Source: Aerococcus kribbianus (lineage in GTDB: Bacteria; Bacillota; Bacilli; Lactobacillales; Aerococcaceae). Taken from it: a DNA stretch of 64,000 nucleotides. The notes under the pieces were generated by a model. It worked only from the letters and a program-made list of their open reading frames with translations. It searched no databases and had not been told where the DNA came from. The stretch's first letter is position 1, and every line of letters begins with the position of its first letter. The stretch lies in the NCBI RefSeq assembly GCF_026805545.1, contig NZ_JAPRFR010000002.1, positions 1 through 64,000 on the forward strand, read 5' to 3'. Both the position numbers and the translations under genes were made by a program. Positions 8,218 to 18,495 of the stretch are shown here, piece after piece.

Positions 8218-9405
8218 CTACTTTCTGCGGTGTGTTTCAATAAAGGCGTGAATACGTTCAATCGCTTGGTTAAAGGTGTCTTGATCAGTAGCATAACTAA
8301 GGCGAATATGCTGGTCACTCCCAAAAGCAGATCCAGGAATGACTAAGACATAATATTCAGCTAGTAAGGCGTTGACGAAATCATCAGCAGTGGCAAAACC
8401 TGTCAGTTGACAAGCCTCACTAATATCTGGAAACAGATAAAAGGCGCCCCGTGCCTTACTGCTGAGTTGAAAACCAGGAAGCTGACTCACCTTATCATAT
8501 GCATTTTCTAACCGTTTTGCGAAAGTCATGCGCATATTAGCGAAATCTTCTTGGCTTCCTTGCAAGGCAGCCAAACCAGCATATTGGCTCAAGCCACTAG
8601 CATTCGAATTACTTTGGCTAGCTAATTTCGCCAAGGCTTGGATAATTTCTTGGCGCGCAAGTACATACCCTAAACGCCAACCTGTCATGGCATAGGTCTT
8701 AGAAAAGCCGTTCACAATAATGACATGATCTAAATTATCAGTTAAAGACATGATTGATTGGGGTTGCGTGTCCCCATAAACCAAACGATAATAAATTTCA
8801 TCAACCACTAAAAGAATATTATGCTCGCGGCAATAATCAGATATTGCTCTGACTTCATCTCCACTATAAACCATCCCCGTAGGATTAGATGGCGTATTCA
8901 AAATTAAAAATTTAGTTTGCTCATTAGCATGTGTGGCCACTTGTTCTACGGTAATTTTATAGTCTTGCTTTTCTTGACTAGGAATAATAACGGCTTGACC
9001 ACCAGCTAATTTCACTTGTTCCAGGTAGGACACCCAATAAGGGCTAGGTATCAGTACTTGGTCACCTGGATTTAGTAGAATTTGACAAATAAAATACAAG
9101 GCCATTTTAGCTCCGTCACAAACAAAGACTTCTTCTTTTTCATAGCGATAACCGTCATGATCAGCGTGAAAATCAGCGATAGCTTGTCGTAATTCCGACA
9201 TACCTGCACTCGGACTATAATGATGGCCCTTACCTTTATACATTGCCTCATTCACAGCATCCAAAATATATTTAGGCGTAGAAAAATCGGGTTCACCTAA
9301 GCCTAATGAAATCACATCTTTGCCTTGGTCCTTAAGCTCACTAGCTAATTGAGCCGACATGGTAGTTTTAGATGGTTTTAATTCATTGATTCGTTGACTT
9401 AACAT
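8218..9405 (-). CDS. aspB: PLP-dependent aminotransferase, AspB type
   Basis: A 395-aa fold-type I class I aminotransferase, most like subgroup Ib aspartate aminotransferases. Motifs: ISLGLGEPDF (32-41), LNTPSNPTG (169-177), VVDEIY (200-205) with the PLP ring-contacting Asp, and the PLP lysine K236 in NGFSKTYAMTGWRLGY. It transfers amino groups between aspartate and 2-oxoglutarate; a broader range is possible. Conserved neighbour of dnaD and ypmB. SD AGGAG-type before ATG 9405. Confidence 0.92.
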   Translation of the reverse strand: MLSQRINELKPSKTTMSAQLASELKDQGKDVISLGLGEPDFSTPKYILDAVNEAMYKGKGHHYSPSAGMSELRQAIADFHADHDGYRYEKEEVFVCDGAKMALYFICQILLNPGDQVLIPSPYWVSYLEQVKLAGGQAVIIPSQEKQDYKITVEQVATHANEQTKFLILNTPSNPTGMVYSGDEVRAISDYCREHNILLVVDEIYYRLVYGDTQPQSIMSLTDNLDHVIIVNGFSKTYAMTGWRLGYVLARQEIIQALAKLASQSNSNASGLSQYAGLAALQGSQEDFANMRMTFAKRLENAYDKVSQLPGFQLSSKARGAFYLFPDISEACQLTGFATADDFVNALLAEYYVLVIPGSAFGSDQHIRLSYATDQDTFNQAIERIHAFIETHRRK

Positions 9406-9415
9406 GAAAGCCCTC

Positions 9416-9892
9416 CTACAAGTTATTTATTGTTTCATACCATTGCGCATCACTGGCATCAATATAATGATAGCCCAAATAGCCATTTTCATCACGGAAA
9501 GACACTTCCCAAACATATTCGCCATTCTCGATTCCGATATTAGCGGTTTTAACCTGAACATTACCTAGGTCATTACGCGTTAAGGCAAGGGCATTATCTT
9601 CATTCACCAATTCATCAACATTGGCAGTATAGGTTTGATCGTCATCAGGAGAATAAGTAAAGTAAATGGCTTGACCTTCGTCATTCTCACCACTGACAGT
9701 GTAATAAGTTTTGTTTTTAGTAAATACATAAAAATTGTTTGCTTGACGCAGTCCAGCTTTATTTTCAGCTAAAGCCAAGGTGTCGGCCTCCCACTGAGCA
9801 ATATCCTTTTGACTAGAAAAATAAACAGCCCCAGTAGATAGAATGTAGGCAAATAAAATAAAAATAAGTGTATTAATCACCTTATGTTTCAT
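9416..9892 (-). CDS. DUF5590 (YpmB-like) membrane-anchored protein
   Basis: A 158-aa protein with a short basic N-terminus, one membrane segment (about residues 6-24, NTLIFILFAYILSTGAVYF) and an extracytoplasmic region resembling tandem PepSY-like repeats, as in Bacillus YpmB. The ATG at 9892 is chosen because GTGAGGA precedes it; an upstream in-frame start lies inside dinG. It begins four bases after the dinG stop. Function unknown; conservation next to dinG and aspB is the main clue to identity. Confidence 0.8.
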   Translation of the reverse strand: MKHKVINTLIFILFAYILSTGAVYFSSQKDIAQWEADTLALAENKAGLRQANNFYVFTKNKTYYTVSGENDEGQAIYFTYSPDDDQTYTANVDELVNEDNALALTRNDLGNVQVKTANIGIENGEYVWEVSFRDENGYLGYHYIDASDAQWYETINNL

Positions 9893-9896
9893 GTGA

Positions 9897-12638
9897 TTAT
9901 TCCTCACTTTCCTGGTTAAAAGTAAATACATCTGCCAAATGACTCAAGTGAAACCTTAAGCCCTCTGGTAGTGCCCGCTTGATTTGCTGGTGATAAGAAC
10001 TTTTGATCACTCTTTGATCCACTGAAAACAAGTAGACCTTGTCATCAGTGTTATGAAGGCAACGACCTATAATTTGTTGTAAACTAAGCAACATTTCCGG
10101 TAAGGCCACACTCTTGAAATAGTCATGCCCTTGATATTGGGCCCAATCTGCTTTAGCTAGCTCGCGAGCTGCCCTAGGATTAGCAAAAGGCAAACGAGTC
10201 ATAATGTAAACATTCGCTCCTGATTGAAAATGCACGCCTTCATTAAAGGAATACATTGCCAATAGTACCCCTATCTCTAAACGATTAAATTGTTGACGAA
10301 TTTTACGACGTGATTGTTGAGAGTTTTGGGCTAACACATTATTTTGCGTAAAAGCAGGAGCCAAAATCTGTAAGCGATCATAAACCTGACTTAGTAATTC
10401 TTGTGACTGAAACATCACCTGGATCTTATTGGCTTTTGTTGGCAAAGTATCCAACAAAAACAGGACAACTTGCGCAATATAATCCGCTGCTTGACTATCA
10501 GACAACTTATCAATGGAAGGTTGGTCGTTTAATACATAAGCTTCTATTTGTTTATTATACGCAAAAATAGCAGGATAAGTATAGTAATGATAATGCGTGA
10601 GACCAAAACTTTTTTCAATCATATCTTGTTGAACCATCAATTCCAGACTAGCTGACATCAAAAAGACTTGGCCAGGCCATGCTTTTAAGGCTGCAAACAA
10701 AGCGGACTTACTTTGGTATTTTTCCTGTATTAAGACTAGGTCTGTCTGCTTCTGATCATCTCTAGTCTGCTTTTTTAGTAAATAGTAATGGGCATTCTCT
10801 TCTTTAAGCATCTTTTGTATCGTTAGGTCTGCCTGATTTAAATTTTTTAGGACTTCCCATACTTTGCTTGAAAAACGACCGGTACTTTTAGTTGAGAACA
10901 GTTTTAGCTGTTGATTCGTCATTTCAATAACCAACTCTAGCCGCTGATAGAAATGGTGTAGCTGCTCTTCTAAAGCGAAACTACGGCTTCGAGATGGCGA
11001 TAAATAAATTTCCTGGTCTTGATAATGACTGGAATGATAATAGTCTTCTCGGCTAATCTGGTCGATAATTTGACTCAAAGCATGCCACTGCTGACCCAAT
11101 GCTTGGATATTTTCCTGCCAGTCATAAAAATCATGCCAGTCTTGACCAAGCTTTGGATTAGCCAAAAACTTATCACTTATCTGGGTATATATTTGCCACA
11201 AGGAGGCTATATTAATCTGTAAATGATGACTAGACAGCTGATAACGCCCATTTCGGCGACTAATTTCAGGTAGACGATGACATTCATCAATTATTAGCGC
11301 TTTATTTGTGAAGTGGGTGAGCTCCTCTAAATGAGCCATAAAAAAAGCATGGTTAGAAATTGTCAAATCTGCTTCTTTGGCCCGGCTAAATTGACGTAAA
11401 TAAAAGTTATTGGCTAGGTTTTGATCACTTTCCTGGTGAGAATAGCTAGTCATAATCTGCCAATACCGTTGCCAAAATAAGTGATTGCGTAATGATGGGT
11501 GCAGTTCATCAAAATCTCCAGTTGATGTTTCTGTCAACCACACCATCGCAGCCATCAAAATCATAGCATCCCTTTTTAACTCGTCATCGACCTGTCGAGT
11601 CATATCACGCTTTAACTCGGCTAAGGCTTGAAGATTGACAAAATGTTTGGGACTTTTTAATAAGGCAACCTTTAGCGGCCGCCCCAAATAATCCACCAAA
11701 AGTGGCACAGTATCTTCATAAATTTGGTCTTGTAACAAGGTCGTTGGCGTTAAATAAAGCACGCCCTGGTCCGAATGTCTCAATAACCCAATTAAGGAGG
11801 CCAAGCTTTTCCCTGTTCCCGCTAGTGCTGAAAGCAAATGAAATTTATCATGCTTATCACGCTCTTGAAGATCAGTAATCATGGCCTCTTGAATCGAATT
11901 TAATTGAATGCTAGCGTGGGGATTATCATGTTGGTCGACTGCCAAAAATTGCTTGGGAAAGACCCTTCCCTTCGCCTTATCAGGAGCTAAGACAAAGTCA
12001 TTCCAATAATAATCATTCTTATTGACATTTTTTGACTCCATGAACCATTGAAAAACATGCTGGCCAGTTTCTCTGATAAAGAAATGCAAAAATGGCTTAA
12101 TATCTAAAAAGAATTCTCTAGGTAGGTCAGCAATTTTATCTTGAATCAGCATTAAAAGCTTACTTGTCGCTCGTGCATCTGCTAAAGCATTATGAGCATT
12201 CTCTAACTCAATCGCTAAATACTCAGAAATTTCACCTAATTTATAGGAAGGTGCCATTGGATAAAAAACTCGGGCCAACTCGACAGTATCAACACCATCT
12301 AGGTTAAGATCAGGATAACCTAAATCCTTAAACGAAGCATTTAAAAAACGATAATCAAATTGAATATTATGGGCAACAATGACTGTCCCTTGTAAGGCTT
12401 CCCATAAGTCCTCAGCAATATCATCAAACTTAGGTGCTCTTTCCACATCTTTATCATAAATACCGGTTAACTGACTAATGGCTTTGGGAATTGGGGATAA
12501 GGGATGGATGTTTTGTTCATAGCTAGCAACTACCTCTCCGGCTTCTACAAAGACAATTCCGATTTGAATTATCCGATCACCCCGCCGATAGGAAGGGCCT
12601 GTTGTCTCTAAATCCAAAACTGCATAGCGAATTGGCAC
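9897..12638 (-). CDS. dinG: DinG-type helicase with N-terminal DnaQ-like exonuclease
   Basis: A 913-aa fusion typical of Firmicutes. Residues 1-170 form a DEDDh exonuclease domain (Asp 9 and Glu 11 in VLDLETTG, HNIQFDYRF near 90, H149 and D153 in AHNALADA). The helicase part has Walker A AGTGKS (273-278), DECH (451-454), and C-terminal motifs around EGVHFQSGANVYIMTRLPF and QIIGRCLH. No cysteine cluster for an Fe-S centre is visible, as expected for this branch, where helicase activity may be absent and nuclease activity dominant. Follows cca by 17 bp. Confidence 0.95.
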   Translation of the reverse strand: MPIRYAVLDLETTGPSYRRGDRIIQIGIVFVEAGEVVASYEQNIHPLSPIPKAISQLTGIYDKDVERAPKFDDIAEDLWEALQGTVIVAHNIQFDYRFLNASFKDLGYPDLNLDGVDTVELARVFYPMAPSYKLGEISEYLAIELENAHNALADARATSKLLMLIQDKIADLPREFFLDIKPFLHFFIRETGQHVFQWFMESKNVNKNDYYWNDFVLAPDKAKGRVFPKQFLAVDQHDNPHASIQLNSIQEAMITDLQERDKHDKFHLLSALAGTGKSLASLIGLLRHSDQGVLYLTPTTLLQDQIYEDTVPLLVDYLGRPLKVALLKSPKHFVNLQALAELKRDMTRQVDDELKRDAMILMAAMVWLTETSTGDFDELHPSLRNHLFWQRYWQIMTSYSHQESDQNLANNFYLRQFSRAKEADLTISNHAFFMAHLEELTHFTNKALIIDECHRLPEISRRNGRYQLSSHHLQINIASLWQIYTQISDKFLANPKLGQDWHDFYDWQENIQALGQQWHALSQIIDQISREDYYHSSHYQDQEIYLSPSRSRSFALEEQLHHFYQRLELVIEMTNQQLKLFSTKSTGRFSSKVWEVLKNLNQADLTIQKMLKEENAHYYLLKKQTRDDQKQTDLVLIQEKYQSKSALFAALKAWPGQVFLMSASLELMVQQDMIEKSFGLTHYHYYTYPAIFAYNKQIEAYVLNDQPSIDKLSDSQAADYIAQVVLFLLDTLPTKANKIQVMFQSQELLSQVYDRLQILAPAFTQNNVLAQNSQQSRRKIRQQFNRLEIGVLLAMYSFNEGVHFQSGANVYIMTRLPFANPRAARELAKADWAQYQGHDYFKSVALPEMLLSLQQIIGRCLHNTDDKVYLFSVDQRVIKSSYHQQIKRALPEGLRFHLSHLADVFTFNQESEE

Positions 12639-12655
12639 AGTTGTCAGCTCCTTTG

Positions 12656-13891
12656 TTAGTAATCAGTGAGATAAGCAAATAAAGCAGTTGGCTCATTACT
12701 TACTTGTCCAAGAACCACGGCTTTTTCTGCTAGTTTTAAAGCTTTTCCTATCCAAGCTTTATTATCAGGGGCAAAATGATGGATGATGTCACGACCATTA
12801 ATAGCTAAGTCTTTAAGTTGATGGATAGGTAAATTTTGATAACTTTTCTTGACCTGGTCAAGATCCAATATGTGAAAATAAGTAGCAAAATGACTGTCTT
12901 GGTCAGCTTGGCCATGGATAAAGCGCTCTAACTTTAATACTTGATCAATATCTTGCTGATATAAAAACCAGCTATCATAAGTCGCATGGTCTGACCGATA
13001 AATCAATAAAGCCACGTAAGCAGAAATACGGTCTCGATCTGCGTTAGATATTTTCCAGGCCCTAGCTAGTTTCTTATGGTCATCATCAGCCAAACAACCC
13101 GCAGTCCATAATAAAACTGCCCAAGCCAAAGAAGACTCTGTAAAAGCCATGTCAGAACTCAAATCTGCTAATAATTGAGAGAGAGGACTTTCCCAATTTT
13201 GGAGGCCAGGGCAATAAGCATAGAGGCCTGTCTGAGTATAGGCTGTTATTCCTTGATGCCAATAAGGGCTCTCCCAAAGTTTGTTCATTTCTACTAAAAT
13301 ACGCTCAATCGCAATTTTTTCTAAGAGTTGAGCGTTGTCACAGATTCCTTGCCAGGTCTCACTAGCAATCGTAAAGCCGAGTTGCCCTGAAAAGCGAACT
13401 GCTCGCATCATTCTTAGCGCATCTTCATGAAAACGATCATAAGGATTCCCCACTGCTACGATTTCTTTTTTCGCGATTGCTTGTTGACCAGAAAAATAAT
13501 CCACAATTTGGCCTTTACTATTTAATGCTAAGGCATTCATAGTAAAATCGCGCCGCAACAAATCTTCCGACAAATCTTGAACAAAGGTCACCGAATCAGG
13601 TCGGCGGAAGTCTTGATATTCTGCTTCAGTACGGAAAGTCGTAATCTCATAGGTGTCTTGTTGAAACCAAACCATAACTGTTCCGTGCTCAAGGCCAACA
13701 TCAAAATGTTTGGGAAAAAGCCTTTGAACTTCCTCAGGATAAGCAGAACTAGCAATATCAATATCATTTATTGGTCGTCCTAATATACCATCACGAACAC
13801 AACCACCCACAAAGTAAGCATCAAAGCCAGCTGCCTCTAAGCGCTCTACAATCGGTAAGGCAGCTTGGAATTTAGGATTGTCAATTAGCAT
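12656..13891 (-). CDS. cca: CCA-adding tRNA nucleotidyltransferase
   Basis: A 411-aa class II CCA-adding enzyme that adds or repairs the tRNA 3' CCA end. Motifs: FVGGCVRD (27-34), the catalytic pair INDIDIASSA (41-50), and RRDFTMNALAL (about 113-123), with the D-x-x-R base-selecting motif DRFHEDALRMMRAVRF following. Its ATG overlaps the stop of the TPR gene (TAATG), implying coupling. Upstream of dinG as in Bacillus. Confidence 0.95.
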   Translation of the reverse strand: MLIDNPKFQAALPIVERLEAAGFDAYFVGGCVRDGILGRPINDIDIASSAYPEEVQRLFPKHFDVGLEHGTVMVWFQQDTYEITTFRTEAEYQDFRRPDSVTFVQDLSEDLLRRDFTMNALALNSKGQIVDYFSGQQAIAKKEIVAVGNPYDRFHEDALRMMRAVRFSGQLGFTIASETWQGICDNAQLLEKIAIERILVEMNKLWESPYWHQGITAYTQTGLYAYCPGLQNWESPLSQLLADLSSDMAFTESSLAWAVLLWTAGCLADDDHKKLARAWKISNADRDRISAYVALLIYRSDHATYDSWFLYQQDIDQVLKLERFIHGQADQDSHFATYFHILDLDQVKKSYQNLPIHQLKDLAINGRDIIHHFAPDNKAWIGKALKLAEKAVVLGQVSNEPTALFAYLTDY

Positions 13892-15180
13892 TAAAAATCC
13901 CCCTCCAGTTCCTCATAGCGAGCGATTATCATTTGTAGACTCATGGCTTGACGATAATTAGGATGGTCTCTTAGTAGCTCACCAATTTTTTTCCAATCGC
14001 CCATTTCTTGAAGAAAAGCAAAATAATCTTCAATAAAGGAAAGATTGTCAGCAAGGTTAGTGTAAGCCTCATTGTAGAAACTTTTTGCTTGGTCAAAAAT
14101 GTCAGTTTCTTGGTAGACTTTGGCTTTTAACCATGCGTAATGAGGGTCAACAAAGTCTTGTCGGTCCATATCCATCATTAAGCCACGGGCCAAATCATAA
14201 TCTTCTTGATCAATAGCTAATTCAAGCATTTTTAGCTGAGCCAAGCTATAATCGGGATCTAAATCAACTGCCTGCTCAAGTAATTTAAAAGCGGATTCCT
14301 TATTGCCTAGTTTTTCATCAATTTCAGCAGCCTGCAAATAATTAGGAGCATGGAATGGATTCTTAGCAATTGCCTCTTGGAGTAGTTCTTTTGCTTCTTC
14401 GTAATCATAAAAATGCATTTTTGTTGTCGCAAATAATGGTAGGAAGTCATCACTCAATTGCTCATCTTCATTTAATTGTTGAAAAATAGAGTTAGCTTTC
14501 TCATAATTAGCCAATTGGTAATAATTAAAAGCTAGTTGCTGCTTCGTATTGATTGAGCGGTCTTTTTCCGGGATGGCTTCCAATAGATCTGTTGCTGCTT
14601 CCCAATCTCCTAACCAAGTTAGCGCATAGGCATAATGGTCACGAATTTTAGTCAGGACATCATCATTTAAACCACTAGCATCAGCTAATAAATTCTTATA
14701 GAGAGGGAGCGCCTCTTGAAAATGGCCTTGATCAAACTCTAATTCAGCCAATCCAAAAGCAATTGCCTTTTCTTCTGGTGCTATCTGTGCTGCTTCAGTT
14801 AATTTTGCCAGGGCTACCTCTGGTAAGGCTAACATCTGATAGGCATCGGCTTGAAGCAAAAGACTATTTAAATAATAGTCACTTTGACTACTAATACTTA
14901 AGAGCGCGTCCAAAGCTGCTTCTAAGTCTCCATTATCAACCATTAATTCACCCATTAGAATTGCCCATATTTCATCATTAGGGAATAATTCTTTGCCTAA
15001 ATTATAGAGACGTTTCGCATAATCAACCATACCTAGTTGAGCAAATTGGTAGCCATTCTCAGCAATCACTTGACTATTAGATTGCTTGAGTGCTCCTAGT
15101 AATTCCTCGAAGGCTTGGTCTGCCTTGTCGAGTTGGTTGCTTTGGATGTAGCTAATGACTTCTTCTTGCTTATTGGCCAC
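13891..15180 (-). CDS. TPR-repeat protein (YpiA-like)
   Basis: A 429-aa soluble protein built of about ten tetratricopeptide-like helical pairs (for example EAALDALLSISSQSDYYLNSLL, AKLTEAAQIAPEEKAIAFGLAELEFDQGHFQEA). No signal peptide or catalytic domain. Bacillus YpiA is a comparable TPR protein, with a suggested scaffolding role. The start is GTG with AAGGAG eight bases upstream; a TGC-extended -10 is present. First gene of the run ending with the DUF1461 gene. Binding partners unknown. Confidence 0.78.
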   Translation of the reverse strand: MANKQEEVISYIQSNQLDKADQAFEELLGALKQSNSQVIAENGYQFAQLGMVDYAKRLYNLGKELFPNDEIWAILMGELMVDNGDLEAALDALLSISSQSDYYLNSLLLQADAYQMLALPEVALAKLTEAAQIAPEEKAIAFGLAELEFDQGHFQEALPLYKNLLADASGLNDDVLTKIRDHYAYALTWLGDWEAATDLLEAIPEKDRSINTKQQLAFNYYQLANYEKANSIFQQLNEDEQLSDDFLPLFATTKMHFYDYEEAKELLQEAIAKNPFHAPNYLQAAEIDEKLGNKESAFKLLEQAVDLDPDYSLAQLKMLELAIDQEDYDLARGLMMDMDRQDFVDPHYAWLKAKVYQETDIFDQAKSFYNEAYTNLADNLSFIEDYFAFLQEMGDWKKIGELLRDHPNYRQAMSLQMIIARYEELEGDF

Positions 15181-15216
15181 AAAATCGCTCCTTCACTACT
15201 TACTTCAATAACTACT

Positions 15217-15225
15217 ATGATAGCA
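15217..15225 (-). promoter_or_regulatory. putative promoter of the TPR-cca-dinG transcript
   Basis: Minus strand extended -10 TGCTATCAT (TATCAT at 15217-15222). No convincing -35. It lies between the hup terminator and the TPR GTG start. Confidence 0.45.
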
Positions 15226-15250
15226 GTTTTTTTCAACTAATAAAACAAAA

Positions 15251-15275
15251 AAACTATCTCTTATTGAGATAGTTT
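15251..15275 (-). terminator. hup terminator
   Basis: Stem AAACTATCTC / GAGATAGTTT with a 5-nt loop, followed on the minus strand by TTTTTTTGTTTTATT. It starts directly after the hup stop codon. Confidence 0.92.
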
Positions 15276-15281
15276 TTGTTT

Positions 15282-15557
15282 TTATTTAACAGCATCTTTT
15301 AACCCTTTACCAGGTTTAAAAGCGGGAACCTTGCTTGCTGGAATTTCGATTTCTTCTCCTGTTTGTGGGTTACGTCCTTTACGGGCCGCACGTTCACGAA
15401 CTTCAAAGTTACCAAATCCAATTACTTGAACCTTTTCCCCGTCAGCTAATTTTTCTTCAATTGTCTCAAAAAGTGCATCTACAATTGGAGCAACAGTCTT
15501 TTTAGACTCGTCCACTTTACCAGCAACACTTTGTACTAAATCTGCTTTGTTGGCCAT
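15282..15557 (-). CDS. hup: DNA-binding protein HU
   Basis: A 91-aa histone-like nucleoid protein that bends and compacts DNA as a dimer. The signature [28 protein letters not shown], the beta-arm and its Pro, is complete. The ATG at 15557 is preceded by GAAGGAGG at ideal spacing; the reading frame extends ten codons further upstream, but that start has no SD. Monocistronic, with its own promoter (15638-15666) and terminator (15251-15275), consistent with high expression. Confidence 0.97.
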   Translation of the reverse strand: MANKADLVQSVAGKVDESKKTVAPIVDALFETIEEKLADGEKVQVIGFGNFEVRERAARKGRNPQTGEEIEIPASKVPAFKPGKGLKDAVK

Positions 15558-15637
15558 GTGTTTCACCTCCTTCGTCAAGTTACACAAGGCAACTCAAGCT
15601 TTAGGAGTATCCTATTTTTCTAAGATAATCCACTTAC

Positions 15638-15666
15638 AATATAACATAGAAAGCCCATGACATCAA
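15638..15666 (-). promoter_or_regulatory. hup promoter
   Basis: Minus strand: -35 TTGATG (15661-15666), 17-bp spacer, extended -10 TGTTATATT (TATATT at 15638-15643). An 80-nt leader separates it from the ATG. Confidence 0.7.
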
Positions 15667-15690
15667 CGTTTATACCTGATAAAAACGTGA

Positions 15691-17004
15691 TTACTTCCGT
15701 TCTCTGGTAATCATATGAATCGGGGTTCCTTCAAAGTCAAAAGCTTCTCTAATTTGATTACTTAAAAAGCGTTCATAAGAGAAATGCATTAATTCCTTGT
15801 CATTAACAAAAGCAACAAAAGTGGGTGGACCTACAGAAACTTGCGTTAAATAATAGACACGTAACTTGCGCCCTTTATCTGAAGGAGCGGGATTAATTAA
15901 AATTGCTTGGTTAAGTACTTCATTTAAGACAGAAGACTGAACGCGACGTTGATGGTTATCGGCAACACGCTCGATAAGTTCTGGTAATTGTTTTAGACGC
16001 TGCTTGGTTTTTGCTGATACAAATAAGATTGGGGCATAATCTAAGAAAGCAAACTGGTAACGAATATCCTCGGTAAACTTCTTCATCGAATGGTTGTCTT
16101 TTTCAAGGGCATCCCATTTATTGACTAAGATTATAATAGCTTTACCTGCTTCATGAGCGTAACCAGCAATCGTCTTGTCTTGTTCTTGAATCCCTTCTTC
16201 AGCATTCAAGACCAAAACAGCCACCCGAGATCGTTCAATAGCGCGCATAGCACGCATAACAGCATATTTTTCAGTTTTTTCATAAACCTTACCTTTTTTA
16301 CGGATACCCGCTGTGTCAATCATGGCAAAATCGCGGTTATCGTAGGTAAAGAAGGTATCTACAGCATCCCGAGTCGTTCCTGCTAAATCGGAAACAATTA
16401 CGCGCTCTTCCCCTAATATGGCATTAACTAATGAAGACTTACCAACATTAGGCCGACCTATAAAAGAGAAGGTAATTAAATCCTCGTCGTCATTCAGATC
16501 AGGTTCTTTATGGGCAAGTTGGAAGGCACGTTCCAATAAGTCCCCCAAACCTAGACCATGACTACCAGAAAGAGGATAAGGGTCTCCCAATCCTAGACGA
16601 TAGAAATCATAAATATCTGCTCTTTGCTCAGGGTTGTCTGCCTTATTCACGGCTAAAATAACGGGCTTATCTGTTTTACGTAACAGTTTAGCAACCATTT
16701 CATCAGTTTTTGTAACACCATCTCGGACATCAGTCAACATAATAATCACATCTGCTTCATCCATGGCAATTTCCGCTTGCATATGGATCTGTGACATAAA
16801 ATCAGCTTGATTAAATTCTAATCCGCCTGTGTCAATAACATTAAGGGACCGGCCTAACCATTCTCCTCGGGCATAAATACGATCACGTGTCACACCAGGA
16901 ATATCTTCAACAATGCTGACCCGCTCTCCTACTATCCGGTTGAAAATAGTTGATTTACCAACATTAGGACGGCCGACTATTGCTAATGTTAAGGCTTGTG
17001 CCAT
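15691..17004 (-). CDS. der: ribosome biogenesis GTPase Der (EngA)
   Basis: A 437-aa double GTPase needed for 50S subunit maturation. Two G domains are seen: the first with GRPNVGKS (11-18), DTGG and NKAD, the second with GRPNVGKS (about 183-190), DTAG and NKWD. They are followed by the KH-like C-terminal domain. ATG preceded by GGAGG. It sits directly downstream of the rpsA terminator and may depend on readthrough or a promoter I cannot see. Confidence 0.97.
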   Translation of the reverse strand: MAQALTLAIVGRPNVGKSTIFNRIVGERVSIVEDIPGVTRDRIYARGEWLGRSLNVIDTGGLEFNQADFMSQIHMQAEIAMDEADVIIMLTDVRDGVTKTDEMVAKLLRKTDKPVILAVNKADNPEQRADIYDFYRLGLGDPYPLSGSHGLGLGDLLERAFQLAHKEPDLNDDEDLITFSFIGRPNVGKSSLVNAILGEERVIVSDLAGTTRDAVDTFFTYDNRDFAMIDTAGIRKKGKVYEKTEKYAVMRAMRAIERSRVAVLVLNAEEGIQEQDKTIAGYAHEAGKAIIILVNKWDALEKDNHSMKKFTEDIRYQFAFLDYAPILFVSAKTKQRLKQLPELIERVADNHQRRVQSSVLNEVLNQAILINPAPSDKGRKLRVYYLTQVSVGPPTFVAFVNDKELMHFSYERFLSNQIREAFDFEGTPIHMITRERK

Positions 17005-17033
17005 TTGTCTTCCTCCTTCCTATAAATAGAAAA

Positions 17034-17060
17034 GGTAGGCTAAAATAAATCTAGCCTACC
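17034..17060 (-). terminator. rpsA terminator
   Basis: Stem GGTAGGCTA / TAGCCTACC with a 9-nt loop, followed on the minus strand by TTTTCTATTTAT. It lies between the rpsA stop and the der start, so der is partly separated from rpsA. Confidence 0.85.
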
Positions 17061-17083
17061 AAAATAAGTGTTTTCACTACTAA

Positions 17084-18391
17084 TTAGTCTTCATCATCAA
17101 ATGAGAAACCTTTTAATTGGTCTCCTAAGATATCAGACATAGTGAATCCTGTATCGTCATCAGAAACATTTTGTTTGTTTTGACGTGCATTGTTTTTAGG
17201 ACGTGATTTCTTTTGTCCGCCTGTTGAACGTTTTTTCGCTTCAGAGCGTGAACCTGATTGGTCTTGGCTTTGAGCTGGTGCTTCTTCAAGGGCTTTGATA
17301 GACAATGATAAGCGTTGTTCTTCAGGGTTAACATCAAGAACCTTAACTTTGATTTCTTGTCCTTCACTCAATTTGTCAGCAGGAGTTGCCACATGTTCAT
17401 GAGCGATTTGAGAAATATGAACAAGTCCTTCAACACCTGGGAATACCTCAACAAAGGCACCGAAATCTACTAAGCGACGAACGATACCATCTAGTTCAGC
17501 TCCCTTAGGTGCTTTTTCTTCGATATCATCCCATGGTCCAGCTTGTAATTCTTTGATTGATAAAGAAATACGACCATTTTCTTCGTCCACAGATAAAATC
17601 TTAACATCAACATCTTCGCCCTCAGTTAAAACATCAGATGGGTGTTTAACATGATGGTGAGCAATTTGAGAAATATGTACAAGACCATCAATACCACCAA
17701 GGTCGATAAAGGCACCGAAGTTAGCTAAACGAGCAACCTTACCAGTCACTACAGATCCTTCTTCGAATGATGCTAATTTTTCAGCGCGTTCTTGCTTACG
17801 TTTTTCAGCAGCAATTTCTTTGTGTGATAGGATTAAACGATTTTCTTTTGGATCAATTTCAACAATCTTAACTTCTAATTCTTGACCTTGATAAGGAGAG
17901 AAATCATCAACGTAATAGTCTTCTACCATTGAAGCAGGGATAAAACCGCGAATACCAGCATCAACAACTAATCCACCTTTAACTACACGAGTTACTGGAA
18001 CAGTAATTGTTTCATCATTAGCTGCTTTTTCTTCAAGTTCTGCCCAAACTTTTTTCGCTTCTACGCGACGTTTAGATAGTAAGAAAGAACCATTTTCTTT
18101 TTCTTTGATTTGTTTAACAACAACGAGATCTACGACATCGCCAACGTTTAATACATCGGTGATTTCTTCGAAAGGTTGTGCTGAAATTTCGTTGTAAGGT
18201 ACTACCCCTTCAACACCAGCGCCTTCGATTCCAACGATTACTTGTTTATCATCGTCGATAGTTAAAACTTCACCCTTAACAGTGTCGCCAATTTTAACTT
18301 CCATAGATTCTGCAAATAGGTCTTCCATTGATGGAATTTCTTCATTTGCTTCTACTTCGTTATTGTTCTGTTGTTCTAATTCATTTGCCAT
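17084..18391 (-). CDS. rpsA: 30S ribosomal protein S1 (Firmicutes type)
   Basis: A 435-aa protein with four S1 OB-fold domains at about 30-100, 116-184, 203-274 and 289-361; the last two show the strong FGAFIDLGGIDGLVHISQIA and FGAFVEVFPGVEGLVHISQIA motifs. The tail is rich in Gln, Ser, Lys and acidic residues. In low-GC Gram-positives this shorter S1 homologue is not always ribosome-bound; a role in translation of weak-SD mRNAs is inferred. Located after cmk as in many bacteria, with its own extended -10 promoter. Confidence 0.92.
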   Translation of the reverse strand: MANELEQQNNNEVEANEEIPSMEDLFAESMEVKIGDTVKGEVLTIDDDKQVIVGIEGAGVEGVVPYNEISAQPFEEITDVLNVGDVVDLVVVKQIKEKENGSFLLSKRRVEAKKVWAELEEKAANDETITVPVTRVVKGGLVVDAGIRGFIPASMVEDYYVDDFSPYQGQELEVKIVEIDPKENRLILSHKEIAAEKRKQERAEKLASFEEGSVVTGKVARLANFGAFIDLGGIDGLVHISQIAHHHVKHPSDVLTEGEDVDVKILSVDEENGRISLSIKELQAGPWDDIEEKAPKGAELDGIVRRLVDFGAFVEVFPGVEGLVHISQIAHEHVATPADKLSEGQEIKVKVLDVNPEEQRLSLSIKALEEAPAQSQDQSGSRSEAKKRSTGGQKKSRPKNNARQNKQNVSDDDTGFTMSDILGDQLKGFSFDDED

Positions 18392-18453
18392 AAACTATAT
18401 CCTCTCCTAATAAGTACTCACTCATTCGCTAATAAGCCAATGATACAAGCTTT

Positions 18454-18482
18454 ATAATACCATGAACAAGTGAGTAACTCAA
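18454..18482 (-). promoter_or_regulatory. rpsA promoter
   Basis: Minus strand: -35 TTGAGT (18477-18482), 17-bp spacer, extended -10 TGGTATTAT (TATTAT at 18454-18459). Confidence 0.7.
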
Positions 18483-18495
18483 CTTTTTTCTTAAT

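Noticed and set aside
15600-15690. Possible der terminator (ATCA-CGTTT / AAACG-TGAT inverted repeat)
   Set aside because: Imperfect stem without a T run on the minus strand; not convincing.
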